64,000 nucleotides of DNA from Streptomyces canus (GCF_030815415.1 NZ_JAUSWW010000001.1:1240001-1304000), one strand, 5' to 3'; positions 51,014 to 61,780 are shown, numbered from the stretch's first letter. Notes: a model not told the origin generated them from the sequence alone. Numbers and translations: made by a program.

Positions 51014-51913
51014 CTACCGCGCGTCCGCCGGCAGATGGAAGTTGACGCGTTCGCGTGTGACCGGGTAGCCGGCCTTGGCGAAGTGCGCGGCCATCGGGAC
51101 ATTGCCCTGGTCCGTCGCGGCGACGATGAACTCGGCGCCCTGCGCGACGAGGTGGTGGGTGCACTCGGTCAGCAGGTCGTAGGCGTAGCCGTGTCCGCGC
51201 TGTCCGGGCACGACGCCGATGAAGCCGACGATCGGGGCCTGGTGGTTGCGGGCCGGGATGTGGATCCCCGCCAGCTCTCCTTCCGGCGTGTGCGCGACCT
51301 GCCACCACTCGCGCGGCGACGGGCACCAGCGGAAGAAGTCGAGCTCTTCCTGCGCCGCCTTGTCGACGCCGCCCTCTTCGACGGCCTTCAGCGCGTGGGC
51401 GTCCAGGGTGGCGGAGTGGATGCGGCGCAGCGCGTCGAAGAAGACGGCGTCGTCCGGTTCGGCGCTGAAGACCAGACGTCCGGGCCGTTCGGGCAACCCG
51501 CACGCGGGGGTCCAGCGGTAGTTGAAGCGTTCGACCAGAAGCTCGTATCCGGCTGCCCGTGCGGCGGTGAAGCGGGCCCCGACCGCGATGCGCAGGGCCG
51601 GGTCCTCGCGCCAGCCGGGCGGCAGGCTGAAGTCGATGTCGACCTGCCAGGGCGCCGAGCGCAGGAGTTCCGCGGCCGCCTCCGTCTCACCGTCGGCCAT
51701 GTCGAGCCGGTCGACGCAGAGCGGTTCGGTGTCGTCGGGGCCGCCCCACCAGGCGGCCCTGGCGACGATCCGGCCGTCGCGCAGCGCCACGCGCTGCCAG
51801 TCGGGGCGGTGCCGGGTCAACGGGTGCGCGGCGCGCACCCCGAGCGGGTCGGGCAGGGAGTCGAACTCATGGGCGGTGCTGTCGTCGAGCTGGCGGATGA
51901 CCGTTCCGGTCAT
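51014..51913 (-). CDS. GNAT-family acetyltransferase, two-domain
   Basis: A 299-residue protein. An N-terminal degenerate GNAT-like half (about 1-140) and a C-terminal half are present, with the acetyl-CoA motif IVGFIGVVPGQRGHGYAYDLLTECTHHLV (about 226-254) and the terminal NVPMAAHFAKAGYPVTRERVNFHL. The ATG at 51913 has GGAGGA upstream. A few bases further upstream, GGAGCGCTCCC resembles part of a CebR box but is incomplete. The substrate is unknown. Confidence 0.88.
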   Translation of the reverse strand: MTGTVIRQLDDSTAHEFDSLPDPLGVRAAHPLTRHRPDWQRVALRDGRIVARAAWWGGPDDTEPLCVDRLDMADGETEAAAELLRSAPWQVDIDFSLPPGWREDPALRIAVGARFTAARAAGYELLVERFNYRWTPACGLPERPGRLVFSAEPDDAVFFDALRRIHSATLDAHALKAVEEGGVDKAAQEELDFFRWCPSPREWWQVAHTPEGELAGIHIPARNHQAPIVGFIGVVPGQRGHGYAYDLLTECTHHLVAQGAEFIVAATDQGNVPMAAHFAKAGYPVTRERVNFHLPADAR

Positions 51914-52131
51914 GGATTCCTCCGGGATGCTGCGTGGAGCGCTCCCGGGAAGCTCAGAGACGCACGCCGGGGGCGACGGAAAGGGAGCGCGGGATGTCGG
52001 TGTACTGCACGGCACTCGCCTCCTTCCGTCGGTCTCGGGGCGTGACGCGCTCACGCTAGAAGCTCCCGCGGGCGGCGTCCAGCGAATTTCCCCGGCGTGC
52101 GCGGCGCACCGGGTCGGAGGACCGTAGAGGC

Positions 52132-53220
52132 GTGGGAAAGGCGCAGGTCACACGGGACCACCGGGACCGGCGCGGCTGGTTGCACGGCGCACCGCCGCCC
52201 GGCTGGGTACGTGTGCTGCCGCCCGCCCTGCTCGCGGGGGTGTGCGCGGTGACCCTGGCCAGCCCCGGCCCCCTCGACATCGGCTTCCTGCTGGGGGCCA
52301 TCCCGCCGCTGGCCGTGCTGTCCTACGGCCCCGCGGGCACCGCGCTGCTCGGCGCCCTCGTCGTGAGCGTGCTGGTCGTCCCGGCGTTCCGGCTCAACGA
52401 CCCCGGCACCACCGATCTGCTGACCGTCTCCTTCGTCGCCGCGCTGAGTGTGCTGGTGTCCTACGTACGGAGCAGGCGCGACGCCCAGCTGGTCACCGAA
52501 CGGGCGGTCGCCGAGGCCGCCCAGCGGGCCGTGGTGCCGCCGTTGCCGGAGCGGGTGGGGCCGGTGGGGTGTGCGGGGCTGTATCGGGCGGCGCAGCGCG
52601 GCACGCTCGTCGGCGGTGACTTCTTCGACGTACGGCGAGGCCCGCACGGTGTGCGTGCGGTGATGGGCGATGTGCAGGGGCACGGGCTGTCGGCCGTCGC
52701 GACGGTCGCCTCCCTGCTGGGCGCGTTCCGGGAGGCGGTGCTGGACGAGCCGGACCCGGAATCGGTGGCGGCCCGGCTCGACCGCAGGCTGGTGGTGGAC
52801 TCCGCGGACGTGCCGCACGCCGAGCTGTTCGCCACGGCCGTGGTGCTGGAGTTCTCCGCCGACGCGCGGGCCGTGCGCATCGTCGTGTGCGGGCATCCGG
52901 CGCCGCTGCTGCTGCGTGAGGGGCGGGTGGCGGAGCTGGAGGTGACGGCGGGTGTGCCGCTGGGGCTGGGGCTGTCCGGGGCCGGCCCGGCGGTGGGGGT
53001 CACGGTGCCGTTGCGCGCCGGTGACCGGCTCTTCCTCGCGTCCGACGGTGTCTCCGAGGCCAGGGGTGCCGACGGTGCCTTCTATCCGTTGCTCGACCGG
53101 CTCACCGGGTTCGCCGATGACGATCCCGCGGTCATGGTGCGGCATGTGTGGCGCGATCTGAGGGGGTACGGCGGCACCGTCCTGGACGATGTGACGATGC
53201 TCGTCCTCAGTCCTGCCTGA
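52132..53220 (+). CDS. Membrane-anchored SpoIIE (PP2C) phosphatase
   Basis: A 362-residue protein. Three to four N-terminal helices (about 27-105) precede a short cytoplasmic linker and a SpoIIE/PP2C domain (about 120-360). Metal-binding motifs are [35 protein letters not shown] and [12 protein letters not shown]. It has no sensor PAS or GAF domain. It starts at GTG 52132. Its last 14 bases overlap the convergent MMPL gene. The protein target, presumably an antagonist of an anti-sigma factor, is not encoded nearby. Confidence 0.9.
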   Translation: MGKAQVTRDHRDRRGWLHGAPPPGWVRVLPPALLAGVCAVTLASPGPLDIGFLLGAIPPLAVLSYGPAGTALLGALVVSVLVVPAFRLNDPGTTDLLTVSFVAALSVLVSYVRSRRDAQLVTERAVAEAAQRAVVPPLPERVGPVGCAGLYRAAQRGTLVGGDFFDVRRGPHGVRAVMGDVQGHGLSAVATVASLLGAFREAVLDEPDPESVAARLDRRLVVDSADVPHAELFATAVVLEFSADARAVRIVVCGHPAPLLLREGRVAELEVTAGVPLGLGLSGAGPAVGVTVPLRAGDRLFLASDGVSEARGADGAFYPLLDRLTGFADDDPAVMVRHVWRDLRGYGGTVLDDVTMLVLSPA

Positions 53221-55438
53221 CCGGTTCGTGCTCCCCTTCGGCGTCGATGTGCGGCAGGATCCGGTCCAGCCACCTCGGGGTCCACCAGGCGTGCCGGCCC
53301 AGCAGCGTCATGACCGCCGGAACCATGAGCAGCCGGACGATGGTCGCGTCGATCAGCACGCTCACGGCGAGCCCCAGGCCGAGCATCTTGACCACGATGT
53401 TGTCGCTGACGATGAACGCCGCGAAGACGCTCACCATGATCAGCGCCGCGCAGGTGATGACCCTCGCGGTGATCTCCAGCGCGTGGGCGACCGACGCCTT
53501 GGCGTCCCCGGTGCGCAGCCAGGCCTCGTGCACCCGGGACAGCAGGAAGATCTCGTAGTCCATGCTCAGCCCGAAGATGATCGCGAACATCATCATCGGG
53601 ACATAGCTCTCGATGGGCACCTTGCCGGAGACCCCCAGCGCGGGACCGCCCCAGCCCCACTGGAAGACGGCGACGACGACCCCGTAGGAAGCGGCGATCG
53701 ACAGGACGTTGAGGACGGCCGCCTTGATCGCGACGAGCAGGCCGCGGAAGACCGCGAGGATGATCAGGAAGGCCAGGGCGACCACAACGCCGATGATGAG
53801 GGGCAGCCGGCTGGAGACGATGTCGCGGAAGTCGACCTGGGCCGCGGTCGTGCCGGTGACATAGCCCTGGGCGTCGGTGCCGGACACCGCGGCGGGCAGG
53901 GTGTCGTCGATCAGGCGGTTGGTCAGGTCCGTGGTGGCGGCGCTCTGCGGGGAGGTCTTCGAGTAGACCGTGCCGATCAGGACCTCGCCGTCCTTGGTGG
54001 TCGTCAGCGGGGTGACGGTGGCCGCGCCGGCGACGCCGTCGAGGGTCTTCTGGGCCTGTGAGGTGAGGGCGGAGCGGCTGGAGTCCGATACGGAGGTCTG
54101 GTCGATGACGACGGTGAGCGGGCCGTTGGAGCCGGGGCCGAACGCGTCGGTCATCAGGTCGTAGGCGCGCCGGTCGGTGAAGGAGGTGGGGTCGGCGCCG
54201 TCGCCGATGTGGCCGAGCTGGATGGAGAACACCGGGATGGCGAGGACGGCGACGGCTGCCACGCCCGCGGCCAGATAGCGCAGCGGGTGGTGTTCCACGC
54301 GGAGCGCGTAACGGTGCCAGGTGCCGTGCGGCTCGGCGCCTTCCCCGGCGTCGGTCTCGGCGACGGGGTGGCGCACCCGGTAGCGGTCGATACGGGTGCC
54401 GATCAGCCCGAGCAGGGCCGGGACCAGGGTGAGTGCGCCGAGCACGGCGGAGACGACCGTCACAGCGGCGGCGAGACCGAGTTTGCCGATGAACGGAACA
54501 CCGGAGGCGGACAGGCCCGCGAGCGCGACGATGACCGTGCAGCCGGAGACGAGCACGGCACGGCCGCTGGTCGCGGTGGCCCGGCCCGCGGCGGTGACCG
54601 GGTCGGCGCCGTTCATCAGGTGCTGGCGATGACGGGTGATCAGGAACAGGGCGTAGTCGATGCCGACGCCCAGTCCGATCATCGTGGCCAGGGTCGGCGA
54701 GACGGTCGCGAAGGTGAACGCGGCGGCCAGCAGTCCGAGGCAGGCGAGCCCGCCGATCACACTGATCAACGCGGTCAGCAGCGGCAGACCCGCGGCGATC
54801 ACGCTGCCGAAGCCGACGAGCAGGACGGCGATCGCCACCGCGAAACCGATCAACTCGCTCACCCGGTCGTCGGCGGCGGGCCGCGCCAGCTCGCCGAGCG
54901 GTCCGCCGTACTCGACGTCGGCGCCGGCCGACCGCAGCGGCTGCACCGATGCGTCCACCCCGTGCAGGTACTCGTCGCCCAGGGTGGAGGGCTGTACGTC
55001 GAAGCGGACGGTGACGTACGCCGTCTTCGCGTCGGAGGAGAGCGGTCCGACGGGCGAGGCGGTGGCGGTCAGCGGGTTCTGGACGGCCAGGACGTGCGGG
55101 AGTTTCTGGAGGTCGCCGACGGACGTCGACATCTGGGAGTCCAGCGAGGTGAGGGCCTTGTCGCCGTCGTGCACGACGATCTGGCTGCTGTAGCCGCCCG
55201 CCGCCGGGTCGTGCTTCTTCAGGACGTCCAGGCCCTGTTGGGACTGCACGTCGGGCAGGGAGAAGTTGTCCTCGTACTCCCCGCCGACGGACCGGTTCAG
55301 GACCTGGAGAGCGACCAGCGCGACCAGCCAGGCCACGATGACGATCACGAAGTGCCGGGCGCACCACTGGCCCAGCCGTCGCAATGCCCCGACGGCGACG
55401 GTCCCCTCGTGCCCTGCGGTACCTCGGGTGGGTGACAT
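53207..55438 (-). CDS. MMPL/RND-family transporter
   Basis: A 743-residue export protein with about 12 helices in two MMPL repeats, each with a large extracytoplasmic loop. Diagnostic stretches are [24 protein letters not shown] and [31 protein letters not shown], where Asp-Tyr pairs of the proton relay (GIDYA, SMDYE) are visible. MMPL proteins export lipids or hydrophobic metabolites by proton antiport. The substrate is unknown; no lipid or polyketide genes adjoin. It starts at ATG 55438 without a strong ribosome binding site. Confidence 0.93.
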   Translation of the reverse strand: MSPTRGTAGHEGTVAVGALRRLGQWCARHFVIVIVAWLVALVALQVLNRSVGGEYEDNFSLPDVQSQQGLDVLKKHDPAAGGYSSQIVVHDGDKALTSLDSQMSTSVGDLQKLPHVLAVQNPLTATASPVGPLSSDAKTAYVTVRFDVQPSTLGDEYLHGVDASVQPLRSAGADVEYGGPLGELARPAADDRVSELIGFAVAIAVLLVGFGSVIAAGLPLLTALISVIGGLACLGLLAAAFTFATVSPTLATMIGLGVGIDYALFLITRHRQHLMNGADPVTAAGRATATSGRAVLVSGCTVIVALAGLSASGVPFIGKLGLAAAVTVVSAVLGALTLVPALLGLIGTRIDRYRVRHPVAETDAGEGAEPHGTWHRYALRVEHHPLRYLAAGVAAVAVLAIPVFSIQLGHIGDGADPTSFTDRRAYDLMTDAFGPGSNGPLTVVIDQTSVSDSSRSALTSQAQKTLDGVAGAATVTPLTTTKDGEVLIGTVYSKTSPQSAATTDLTNRLIDDTLPAAVSGTDAQGYVTGTTAAQVDFRDIVSSRLPLIIGVVVALAFLIILAVFRGLLVAIKAAVLNVLSIAASYGVVVAVFQWGWGGPALGVSGKVPIESYVPMMMFAIIFGLSMDYEIFLLSRVHEAWLRTGDAKASVAHALEITARVITCAALIMVSVFAAFIVSDNIVVKMLGLGLAVSVLIDATIVRLLMVPAVMTLLGRHAWWTPRWLDRILPHIDAEGEHEPVRQD

Positions 55439-55579
55439 GTCCTGGACCTTTGTTCGTTCCCCCCATTACACGCCCGCGCGATCTCCTCGGCATCCCGGGT
55501 GCGGCCGCTCCGGATGCACGCGGCGCTCCCGGGGTGAATGGTGATATCGGACCCGATGACGACCCGAGGAGCAGAGATC

Positions 55580-55786
55580 ATGCCGACGTCACAGCCCGAC
55601 GCGTCCGGTCCGTCCGAGGACCGCGCCACCCCGGACGCCCTGCTCCACACCCGCACCGGCACCGAGGTGTCGCCCGAGGACCTGGTGCTCGCCGCAGGCA
55701 GGGACCTCACCCCGCGCAACCTGGAGTGGGCCAGGCGCAAGCTGGAGGCCGAGGGACCGGCCGCCATGGAGAAGCTGCTGCCCTAG
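55580..55786 (+). CDS. Hypothetical small protein, 68 aa
   Basis: A 68-residue acidic/charged soluble protein: MPTSQPDASGPSEDRATPDALLHTRTGTEVSPEDLVLAAGRDLTPRNLEWARRKLEAEGPAAMEKLLP. The N-terminal 25 residues look disordered and the rest helical. The ATG at 55580 has AGGAGCAGAG upstream. No family is recognised, though the closing LEWARRKLEAEGPAAMEKLLP is typical of conserved small Streptomyces proteins. It is followed directly by the repeat array of the sulfite oxidase 3' end. Confidence 0.75.
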   Translation: MPTSQPDASGPSEDRATPDALLHTRTGTEVSPEDLVLAAGRDLTPRNLEWARRKLEAEGPAAMEKLLP

Positions 55787-55852
55787 CGCCTGTCCGGCGG
55801 AGCGGCCCTGGCTCCGCCACCGTCAGGGGCCCGGTGCCTTCGGCCGGGCCCG

Positions 55853-56343
55853 TCAGGCCGGTGCGTCCACGTCCAGACAGAGCACCGGAACCCGCTGGAC
55901 CAGGTTGCCGGCGAACCCGCCCCGGTTCGACGACCGGTCCAGCGGCTGGCTGTGCCCCTCGGCGTCGGTGGCCCGCACACTCAGCAGATACTCACCGGGC
56001 GTCGCCGTCCAGGCGAGACGCCAGCGCCGCCACGCCCAGCCGGTGCCCGTCGTCCGGCTGCACCACCGTCCGGGGCCCGGTGCCTTCGGCCGGGCCCGTC
56101 AGGCCGGTGCGTCCTCGTCCAGACAGAGCACCGGAACCCGCTGGACCAAGTTGCCGGCGAACCCACCCCGGTTCCACGACCGGTCCAGCGGCTGCCTGTG
56201 CCCCTCGGCGTCGGTGGCCCGCACACTCAGCAGATACTCACCGGGCGTCGCCGTCCAGGCGAGACGCCGGCGCCGCCACGCCCAGCGGTGCCCGTCGTCC
56301 GGCTGCACCACCGTCCGGGGCCCGGTGCCTTCGGCCGGGCCCG
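55853..56343. repeat. Two extra tandem copies of the sulfite oxidase 3' end
   Basis: Units start at the antisense stop codon of each copy: 55853, 56099 and (in the intact gene) 56344, so the period is 245-246 bp. Each unit holds the last 70 or so codons of the gene ([11 protein letters not shown]...VPVLCLD(V/E)DAPA, stop) and a GGGCCCGG-tgccttcgg-CCGGGCCC hairpin. The middle copy keeps an open frame. The outer copy has a one-base insertion near 56040. The copies lack start codons and are probably not translated. A partial hairpin (55828-55852) closes the array. Confidence 0.85.
56319..56343 (-). terminator. Hairpin after the sulfite oxidase gene
   Basis: GGGCCCGG and CCGGGCCC form an 8-bp stem with a 9-base loop just after the stop at 56344 (reading the minus strand). 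The same hairpin recurs about 245 and 490 bases further on, at the ends of the two extra 3' copies. Confidence 0.6.
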
Positions 56344-57474
56344 TCAGGCCGGTGCGTCCACGTCCAGACAGAGCACCGGAACCCGCTGGACCAAGTTGCC
56401 GGCGAACCCGCCCCGGTTCCACGACTGGTCCAGCGGCTGGCTGTGCCCCTCGGCGTCGGTGGCCCGCACACTCAGCAGGTGCTCGCCGGGCGTCGCCGTC
56501 CAGGCGAGACGCCAGCGGCGCCACGCCCAGCGGTGCCCGTCGTCCGGCTCCAGTACGGTCTCGTGCCAGGTGTGTCCGGCGTCCGCGCTCACCTCGACCC
56601 GGGTCACCGGCGCCCGCCCGGACCAGGCCCGCCCCTCCAGCGGGACCTCGCCCGGCCGCACCACCCGGGTCCGTGACATGAAGTCCGGGAAGCCCGGCGG
56701 CAGCAGCAGAGCGCGCGGCGCGATACGGGTGACGGGCTCGCCCGGGTCCTCGGGGCGTTCCCGCAGGCGGTAGGCGACGGTCTGCTGGAACCCGGTGAAC
56801 GGCTCGTCGACGACGCTCACGTCGCGCAGCCACTTCACGTGGGCCATGCCGTACCAGCCGGGCACCACCAGCCGCAGCGGATGCCCGTGCTGCGGCGGCA
56901 GCGGGGCGCCGTTCATCGCGTACGCCACCAGCACCTCGGGCTCGCCGCCCGTGGCGTCCTCGACGGACAGGGAGCGCTGGTAGTCCTGCTCGACCCCGCG
57001 CTCCACCCCGTGATCGGCGCCGGTGAAGACCACGTCGACGGCACCGGGCTCGATGCCGGCCTCCGCCAGCAGCAGCCGCAGCGGCACGCCGGTCCACTCG
57101 GCGGTGCCGACCGCTTCGACGAGCCAGGGCTGGCTCACCGGCCGGGGCGTCAGCAGGGCCCGCCCGTTGCCGGCGCACTCCAGCGTCACGCGGGTGGTGA
57201 CCTGGGGGAACGCCCGCAGGCCGGCCAGGTCCAGGCGCAGCGGGCGGCGGACCAGGCCGCCGAGAGTGAGCTGCCACGCGGTGGCGTCGGGGATGTAGGG
57301 GATGTCGTAGTGCGTCAGCACGTAGTGCAGGCCCGGCGGGGTGAGGTCATGGCGCAGGGCTTCCAGGGGCAGTCCGTGGTTGCGGGTGGCGAGGGCGAGT
57401 TCGTCCGGGCCGATGCCCTCGTCGGGGGCGGCCAGCCGGGCGGGTGCACTCACGTCACCGAGTCGATGGCCCAT
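56344..57474 (-). CDS. Molybdopterin-dependent sulfite oxidase family protein
   Basis: A 376-residue member of the sulfite oxidase/SorA family. The molybdenum-ligating Cys100 lies in [45 protein letters not shown] is the family pterin-binding signature, and the C-terminal Mo-co dimerisation domain spans about 265-376. There is no signal peptide and no heme domain, so it is a cytoplasmic type with an unknown electron acceptor. The 3' end is tandemly triplicated. It is divergent from the transhydrogenase gene. Confidence 0.9.
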   Translation of the reverse strand: MGHRLGDVSAPARLAAPDEGIGPDELALATRNHGLPLEALRHDLTPPGLHYVLTHYDIPYIPDATAWQLTLGGLVRRPLRLDLAGLRAFPQVTTRVTLECAGNGRALLTPRPVSQPWLVEAVGTAEWTGVPLRLLLAEAGIEPGAVDVVFTGADHGVERGVEQDYQRSLSVEDATGGEPEVLVAYAMNGAPLPPQHGHPLRLVVPGWYGMAHVKWLRDVSVVDEPFTGFQQTVAYRLRERPEDPGEPVTRIAPRALLLPPGFPDFMSRTRVVRPGEVPLEGRAWSGRAPVTRVEVSADAGHTWHETVLEPDDGHRWAWRRWRLAWTATPGEHLLSVRATDAEGHSQPLDQSWNRGGFAGNLVQRVPVLCLDVDAPA

Positions 57475-57565
57475 GACACCAGTGTCGCGCCGCGAGCCAA
57501 CCCTTGCACGCTGCTTGCCGGTTCACCCTTACGAACCGGGCCCTCGAACTGCCAGACTGCGGAAG

Positions 57566-58969
57566 GTGCCCGACTTCGACATGCTTGTCATCGGATCAGG
57601 TCCGGGTGGCCAGAAGGCCGCCATCGCCGCGGCCAAGCTGGGCCGCCGAGTGGCCGTCATCGACCGCCCCGACATGGTCGGCGGGGTCTCCATCCACACC
57701 GGCACCATTCCCTCCAAGACGCTGCGCGAGGCGGTGCTCTACCTCACCGGTCTCACCCAGCGCGACCTGTACGGGCAGAGCTACCGGCTGAAGGAGGACA
57801 TCACCGTCGCCGACCTGACCGCCCGCACCCAGCACGTGGTGGGCCGGGAGGTCGACGTCATCCGCAGCCAGCTCTCCCGCAACCACGTCGCCCTCTACGC
57901 CGGAACCGGCCGTTTCGTCGACTCCCACACCGTCGCCCTGCGCGAGGTGACCGGCCATGAACGGCTGATCAGCGCCGAGCACATCGTCATCGCCACCGGC
58001 ACCCGGCCCGCCCGGCCGGACACGGTCGAGTTCGACGAGCGGACGATCCTGGATTCGGACAACGTCCTCGCCCTGGAACACGTTCCGCGGTCCATGGTCA
58101 TCGTCGGCGCGGGTGTCATCGGCATGGAGTACGCGTCCATGTTCGCCGCGCTCGGCAGCAAGATCACCGTGGTCGAGAAACGGGCCGGGATGCTCGACAT
58201 GTGCGACGTCGAGGTGATCGAGTCGCTCAAGTACCACCTGCGGGACCTCGCCGTGACGTTCCGGTTCGGGGAGACGGTGGCCGCGGTCGAGCGGCACCCC
58301 CGGGGCACGCTCACCATTCTGGAGAGCGGCAAGAAGATCCCCGCCGACGCGGTGATGTACTCGGCGGGACGGCAGGGGCTCACCGACGACCTCGATCTCG
58401 ACAAGGCGGGGCTGGCGGCGGACCGCCGGGGCAGGATCACGGTCGACGAGCACTACCGCACCAAGGTGCCGCACATCTACGCCGTCGGCGACGTCATCGG
58501 CTTCCCGGCGCTGGCCGCGACCTCGATGGAGCAGGGCCGGTCGGCGGCCTACCACGCCTGCGGGGAGGCCGTCGGGCGGATGCACCACCTCCAGCCGATC
58601 GGCATCTACACCATCCCGGAGATCAGCTTCGTGGGCCGGACGGAGGATCAACTCACCGAGGACAGTGTCCCGTTCGAGGTCGGCATCTCCCGCTACCGCG
58701 AACTGGCCCGCGGACAGATCATCGGCGACTCGCACGGCATGCTGAAACTGCTGGTCTCCCCCGAGGACCGCACGCTGCTCGGCGTGCACTGCTTCGGCAC
58801 CGGCGCCACCGAGCTCATCCACATCGGCCAGTCCGTGATGGGCTGCGGCGGCACGGTCGACTATCTCGTCGACGCGGTGTTCAACTACCCGACGCTCGCG
58901 GAGTCCTACAAGGTCGCCGCCCTCGACGCCACGAACAAACTCCGCCAGATCGACCGGATCGGGGACTGA
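57566..58969 (+). CDS. sthA: Soluble NAD(P)+ transhydrogenase (Si-specific)
   Basis: A 467-residue flavoprotein disulfide reductase family member. FAD motif [23 protein letters not shown]; the usual redox CxxxxC is replaced by [10 protein letters not shown], as in soluble transhydrogenases. NAD motif [42 protein letters not shown], and a C-terminal dimer domain with [17 protein letters not shown]. It equilibrates NADPH and NADH. GTG 57566 fits the conserved N-terminus (PDFDMLVIG); GGAAG lies almost on the start codon, so initiation may be weak or leaderless. Confidence 0.93.
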   Translation: MPDFDMLVIGSGPGGQKAAIAAAKLGRRVAVIDRPDMVGGVSIHTGTIPSKTLREAVLYLTGLTQRDLYGQSYRLKEDITVADLTARTQHVVGREVDVIRSQLSRNHVALYAGTGRFVDSHTVALREVTGHERLISAEHIVIATGTRPARPDTVEFDERTILDSDNVLALEHVPRSMVIVGAGVIGMEYASMFAALGSKITVVEKRAGMLDMCDVEVIESLKYHLRDLAVTFRFGETVAAVERHPRGTLTILESGKKIPADAVMYSAGRQGLTDDLDLDKAGLAADRRGRITVDEHYRTKVPHIYAVGDVIGFPALAATSMEQGRSAAYHACGEAVGRMHHLQPIGIYTIPEISFVGRTEDQLTEDSVPFEVGISRYRELARGQIIGDSHGMLKLLVSPEDRTLLGVHCFGTGATELIHIGQSVMGCGGTVDYLVDAVFNYPTLAESYKVAALDATNKLRQIDRIGD

Positions 58970-59329
58970 GGGAACCCGGCGCTCAGAGGCTGTCCGTCGG
59001 TTCCGGTGGCCTGGTGCACGTCATCGGCTCCCGCACCACGGTTCTCCGTCATGGGGCCTCGTCAAGGCCCCTGACCTGCGGCGGAGTTGGAAGCGGGAGG
59101 TTACCCTCCGGTCAATCTTGAAAGGGGATCCGGTAGGGCTATCATCACTCGCACACACGGTGTGTGACCGTCTGCCGACGCGACGCTGAACGGTGTCCGC
59201 CGCCCCCCATTGTGCCGCCGCCGGCCGAAGCCATCCCTCTTCGGTCCGAGGCGGGTTCCACCCCCCACCCCCCTACGCCGTCGAGGCCTGGTCGCCCTCG
59301 CGTCGTGCACGACGGAAAGCAGCTTCAGC
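58970..59329. promoter_or_regulatory. 360-base upstream region with CACACA-CGG-TGTGTG inverted repeat
   Basis: There is no gene here. A 6-3-6 inverted repeat (CACACA at 59152-59157, TGTGTG at 59161-59166) stands about 165 bases upstream of the permease start and is a candidate operator. The region just before the start has GACGGAAAG. No terminator-like hairpin was evident after the transhydrogenase stop. Confidence 0.4.
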
Positions 59330-60802
59330 ATGAGCAACAGCAGGGGCAGAGGGTTGCAGGCAGGCGCCCTCGGCATGTTCGACACGGTGGTGATGGCGGT
59401 CGCGGGAAGCGCCCCGGCCTACTCGATCGCCGCCACCACCGCCGTCCTCGTCGGCGCGGTGGGTCTCGCCAGCCCGGCCGCACTCCTGTACTGCGCGATC
59501 CCGATGCTGGGCATCGCGCTGGCGTTCAGCTATCTCAGCCGCATCGACGTGAACGCGGGCGCCAGTTACTCATGGGTGGGGCGAACTCTCCACCCGTTCC
59601 TGGGCTTTCTCAGCGGCTGGGCGCTGGTGGTCTCGGCGACCATCTTCATGGTGGCCGGTTCACTGCCGGCCGGTTCGATGACGCTCGCCCTGTTCGACGA
59701 GGGCCTCGCCGACGACACCGCGCTGTCCACACTCGTCGGCGCCGCCTGGTTCGTGGTCATGCTGCTGGTCGTGCTCGGTGGCGCCCGGCTCACCGTCCGC
59801 GCCCAGCTCCTCATGTCCGGCGTCGAGCTCGTGATACTGGCCCTGTTCGCGGTCCTGGCCTTCTTCCACACGGACAACGCCCGTGCCTTCGACTGGGCCT
59901 GGTTCGGCTTCGGCCAGTTCGACGGCATGGCCGGCTTCGCGTCCGGTGCGCTGATCGCCGCGTTCTACTACTGGGGCTGGGACGTGACCAGCAACCTCAG
60001 CGAGGAGACCCGCAACAGCCGCCGTACGACCGGACTCGCGGGCCTGATCGGGGTCGGCGTCGTCTTCCTGCTGTTCGAGGTGTTCACCATCGCGGTGAAC
60101 GTCGTGCTGTCCTCGGCACAGGTCCGGGAGAACGAGGCCAACGTGCTCGCGGTGCTGGGCGAGGAGATCTGGCCGGGCTGGGGCGGCAAACTCCTGATCG
60201 TCGCGGTGATGCTGTCCACCATCGCCACGCTGGAGACCACGCTGATCCAGGTCACCCGCTCGCTGTTCGCGATGGGCCGCGACCGTACGATGCCGTCCGC
60301 GCTGGGCAGGGTGCACCGCGAGTGGAACACGCCCTGGGTCGCCATCGTCGTGGTCGGCGCGGTGGCGCTGGTGATGTTCATCGCCTCCAACGCGCTCGGC
60401 TCGGTGGGCGACATCCTCTCCGACGCGATCTCGGCGATCGGTCTGCAGATCGCCGTCTACTACGGTCTGGCGGGCCTCGCGGCCGTGGTCGCCTACCGCA
60501 AGATGCTGCTGAAGTCCGCCGCCAACTTCTTCTTCGGCGGCCTGTGGCCGCTGCTGGGCGCCCTGTTCATGTTCTGGATCTTCATCGAGTCGCTGGGCGA
60601 GCTCAGCCGGACCGCCGTCACGATCGGCATCGGCGGACTCGCCGCCGGGCTGGTCCCGATGCTCTGGTACTGGAGGAAGGGCAGCGACTACTACCGGCCC
60701 GCCGCACTGGACGCCACCCACACCATCGAGGCGGACTATGTCCCCGCCGGCGCCGTGCCCGCGCAGTCCCGTGCCCACGAGGGTCTCTCCACCGACTTCT
60801 GA
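59330..60802 (+). CDS. APC-family amino acid/amine permease
   Basis: A 490-residue transporter with about 12-13 helices of the amino acid-polyamine-organocation superfamily. GALGMFDTVVMAVAGSAPAYSIAATTAVLVGAVGLASPAALLYC is the helix 1-2 signature, and YYWGWDVTSNLSEETRNSRR is the conserved helix 6/loop region. It probably imports an amino acid or amine, or acts as exchanger; the substrate is unknown. ATG 59330. It is followed after 11 bases by a gene for a tetratricopeptide-like protein, probably one operon. Confidence 0.92.
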   Translation: MSNSRGRGLQAGALGMFDTVVMAVAGSAPAYSIAATTAVLVGAVGLASPAALLYCAIPMLGIALAFSYLSRIDVNAGASYSWVGRTLHPFLGFLSGWALVVSATIFMVAGSLPAGSMTLALFDEGLADDTALSTLVGAAWFVVMLLVVLGGARLTVRAQLLMSGVELVILALFAVLAFFHTDNARAFDWAWFGFGQFDGMAGFASGALIAAFYYWGWDVTSNLSEETRNSRRTTGLAGLIGVGVVFLLFEVFTIAVNVVLSSAQVRENEANVLAVLGEEIWPGWGGKLLIVAVMLSTIATLETTLIQVTRSLFAMGRDRTMPSALGRVHREWNTPWVAIVVVGAVALVMFIASNALGSVGDILSDAISAIGLQIAVYYGLAGLAAVVAYRKMLLKSAANFFFGGLWPLLGALFMFWIFIESLGELSRTAVTIGIGGLAAGLVPMLWYWRKGSDYYRPAALDATHTIEADYVPAGAVPAQSRAHEGLSTDF

Positions 60803-60813
60803 GGGGTGTGGCG

Positions 60814-61773
60814 ATGACGCGGGATCGCTTCGCTCCCGACTTCGACCCCGACTGCGGGGACGTACCCCTCACCACGGCCCGCCAGGACATCGTCATCGGA
60901 CGCTGGCAGGGTCTGAGGGAACTGCTGCGGGCGACCGGACCCGACTGGCCGGTCCGCGGCCACCGGGTCCGGCTGCTCGCCCAGGTCTGCGCGGGCAGTT
61001 CGACGGCGGAGTCATGGCTGGCCGCCGAACCGCACAGCGCCGACGCGCTGGTGCTGCGGGCGGCGACCGAGACGGCCCGGGCGTTCAACCTGGCTATCGC
61101 CGCGGGCCGCGGGGTGCCGATCGACCAGCACCGCGTCGACACCGCGGTGATGGCGAGCCTCCAGGCCGCCGACGCGTATCCGGAGGACCCCACCCCGTGG
61201 ATCTCCCTGATCTCCGTGGCACGGCTGTACCCGGCGGGTGTCCGGAGGCAGGAACTGGCACGCTGGTGGGACGAGTTGCATCAGCGCGACCCCTACAGCG
61301 TGGAGGGTCACCTCCAGGTGCTGCACTACTACTCGGCCCGCTGGCACGGCACCCACGGCCTGATGTACGACTTCGCCCGCGACGCGGCCGGAGTGGCGCC
61401 GCCGGGCTGCGCGCTGCCGGTGCTGGTGCAGTACGCCCGGGTCGAGGAGTACCGGTTCGCGCTGGACGCGGCCAAGGGCCGGCAGTCCGCGGTGGCGCTC
61501 GCCCAGCACTGGAGCAACGACGGTGCCGTCAGCGACGTACGCCGCACCGGGCAGCGCTGGATCGCCGGCCGGCCCGAGGCCCCGGTCGCCCCCGCCGAGC
61601 TGCGTGACCTCAACTACCTGACGCACGCGGCCTGTCACGCGGGCCTCGCGGAGGTCGCGGGCCCGCTGTTCCGGATGCTGGGGCGGCGGGCCACCCGCAC
61701 TCCCTGGTCCTACACCGGGGAGCCGGACAAGCAGATCGCCAAGTGGCGCAAGGAGGTGGGGCTGCGCGCCTGA
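60814..61773 (+). CDS. Hypothetical protein, TPR-like, co-transcribed with the permease
   Basis: A 319-residue soluble, mostly helical protein without a recognised family. Helical hairpins rich in Ala and aromatic residues (LVLRAATETARAFNLAIAAGRG, SLQAADAYPEDPTPWISLISVARLY, YSVEGHLQVLHYYSARWHGTHGLMYDFARDAA) resemble tetratricopeptide solenoids. ATG 60814 has GAGGGG 7-12 bases upstream. It lies 11 bases after the permease stop, so it probably works with it, perhaps as a regulator or metabolic partner; that is inference. A hairpin (61781-61806) lies after the stop. Confidence 0.75.
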   Translation: MTRDRFAPDFDPDCGDVPLTTARQDIVIGRWQGLRELLRATGPDWPVRGHRVRLLAQVCAGSSTAESWLAAEPHSADALVLRAATETARAFNLAIAAGRGVPIDQHRVDTAVMASLQAADAYPEDPTPWISLISVARLYPAGVRRQELARWWDELHQRDPYSVEGHLQVLHYYSARWHGTHGLMYDFARDAAGVAPPGCALPVLVQYARVEEYRFALDAAKGRQSAVALAQHWSNDGAVSDVRRTGQRWIAGRPEAPVAPAELRDLNYLTHAACHAGLAEVAGPLFRMLGRRATRTPWSYTGEPDKQIAKWRKEVGLRA

Positions 61774-61780
61774 CGCGCTC

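Noticed and set aside
51936..51946. GGAGCGCTCCC resembling a second CebR box upstream of the two-domain GNAT gene
   Set aside because: The outer bases of the 14-bp consensus do not match, and palindromes of GGAGCGCTCC type are easy to obtain in this GC-rich DNA.
55384..56773. Long plus-strand open frames across the sulfite oxidase repeats
   Set aside because: They are antisense to the real gene and its copies, are Arg/Pro-rich, and owe their length to GC bias.
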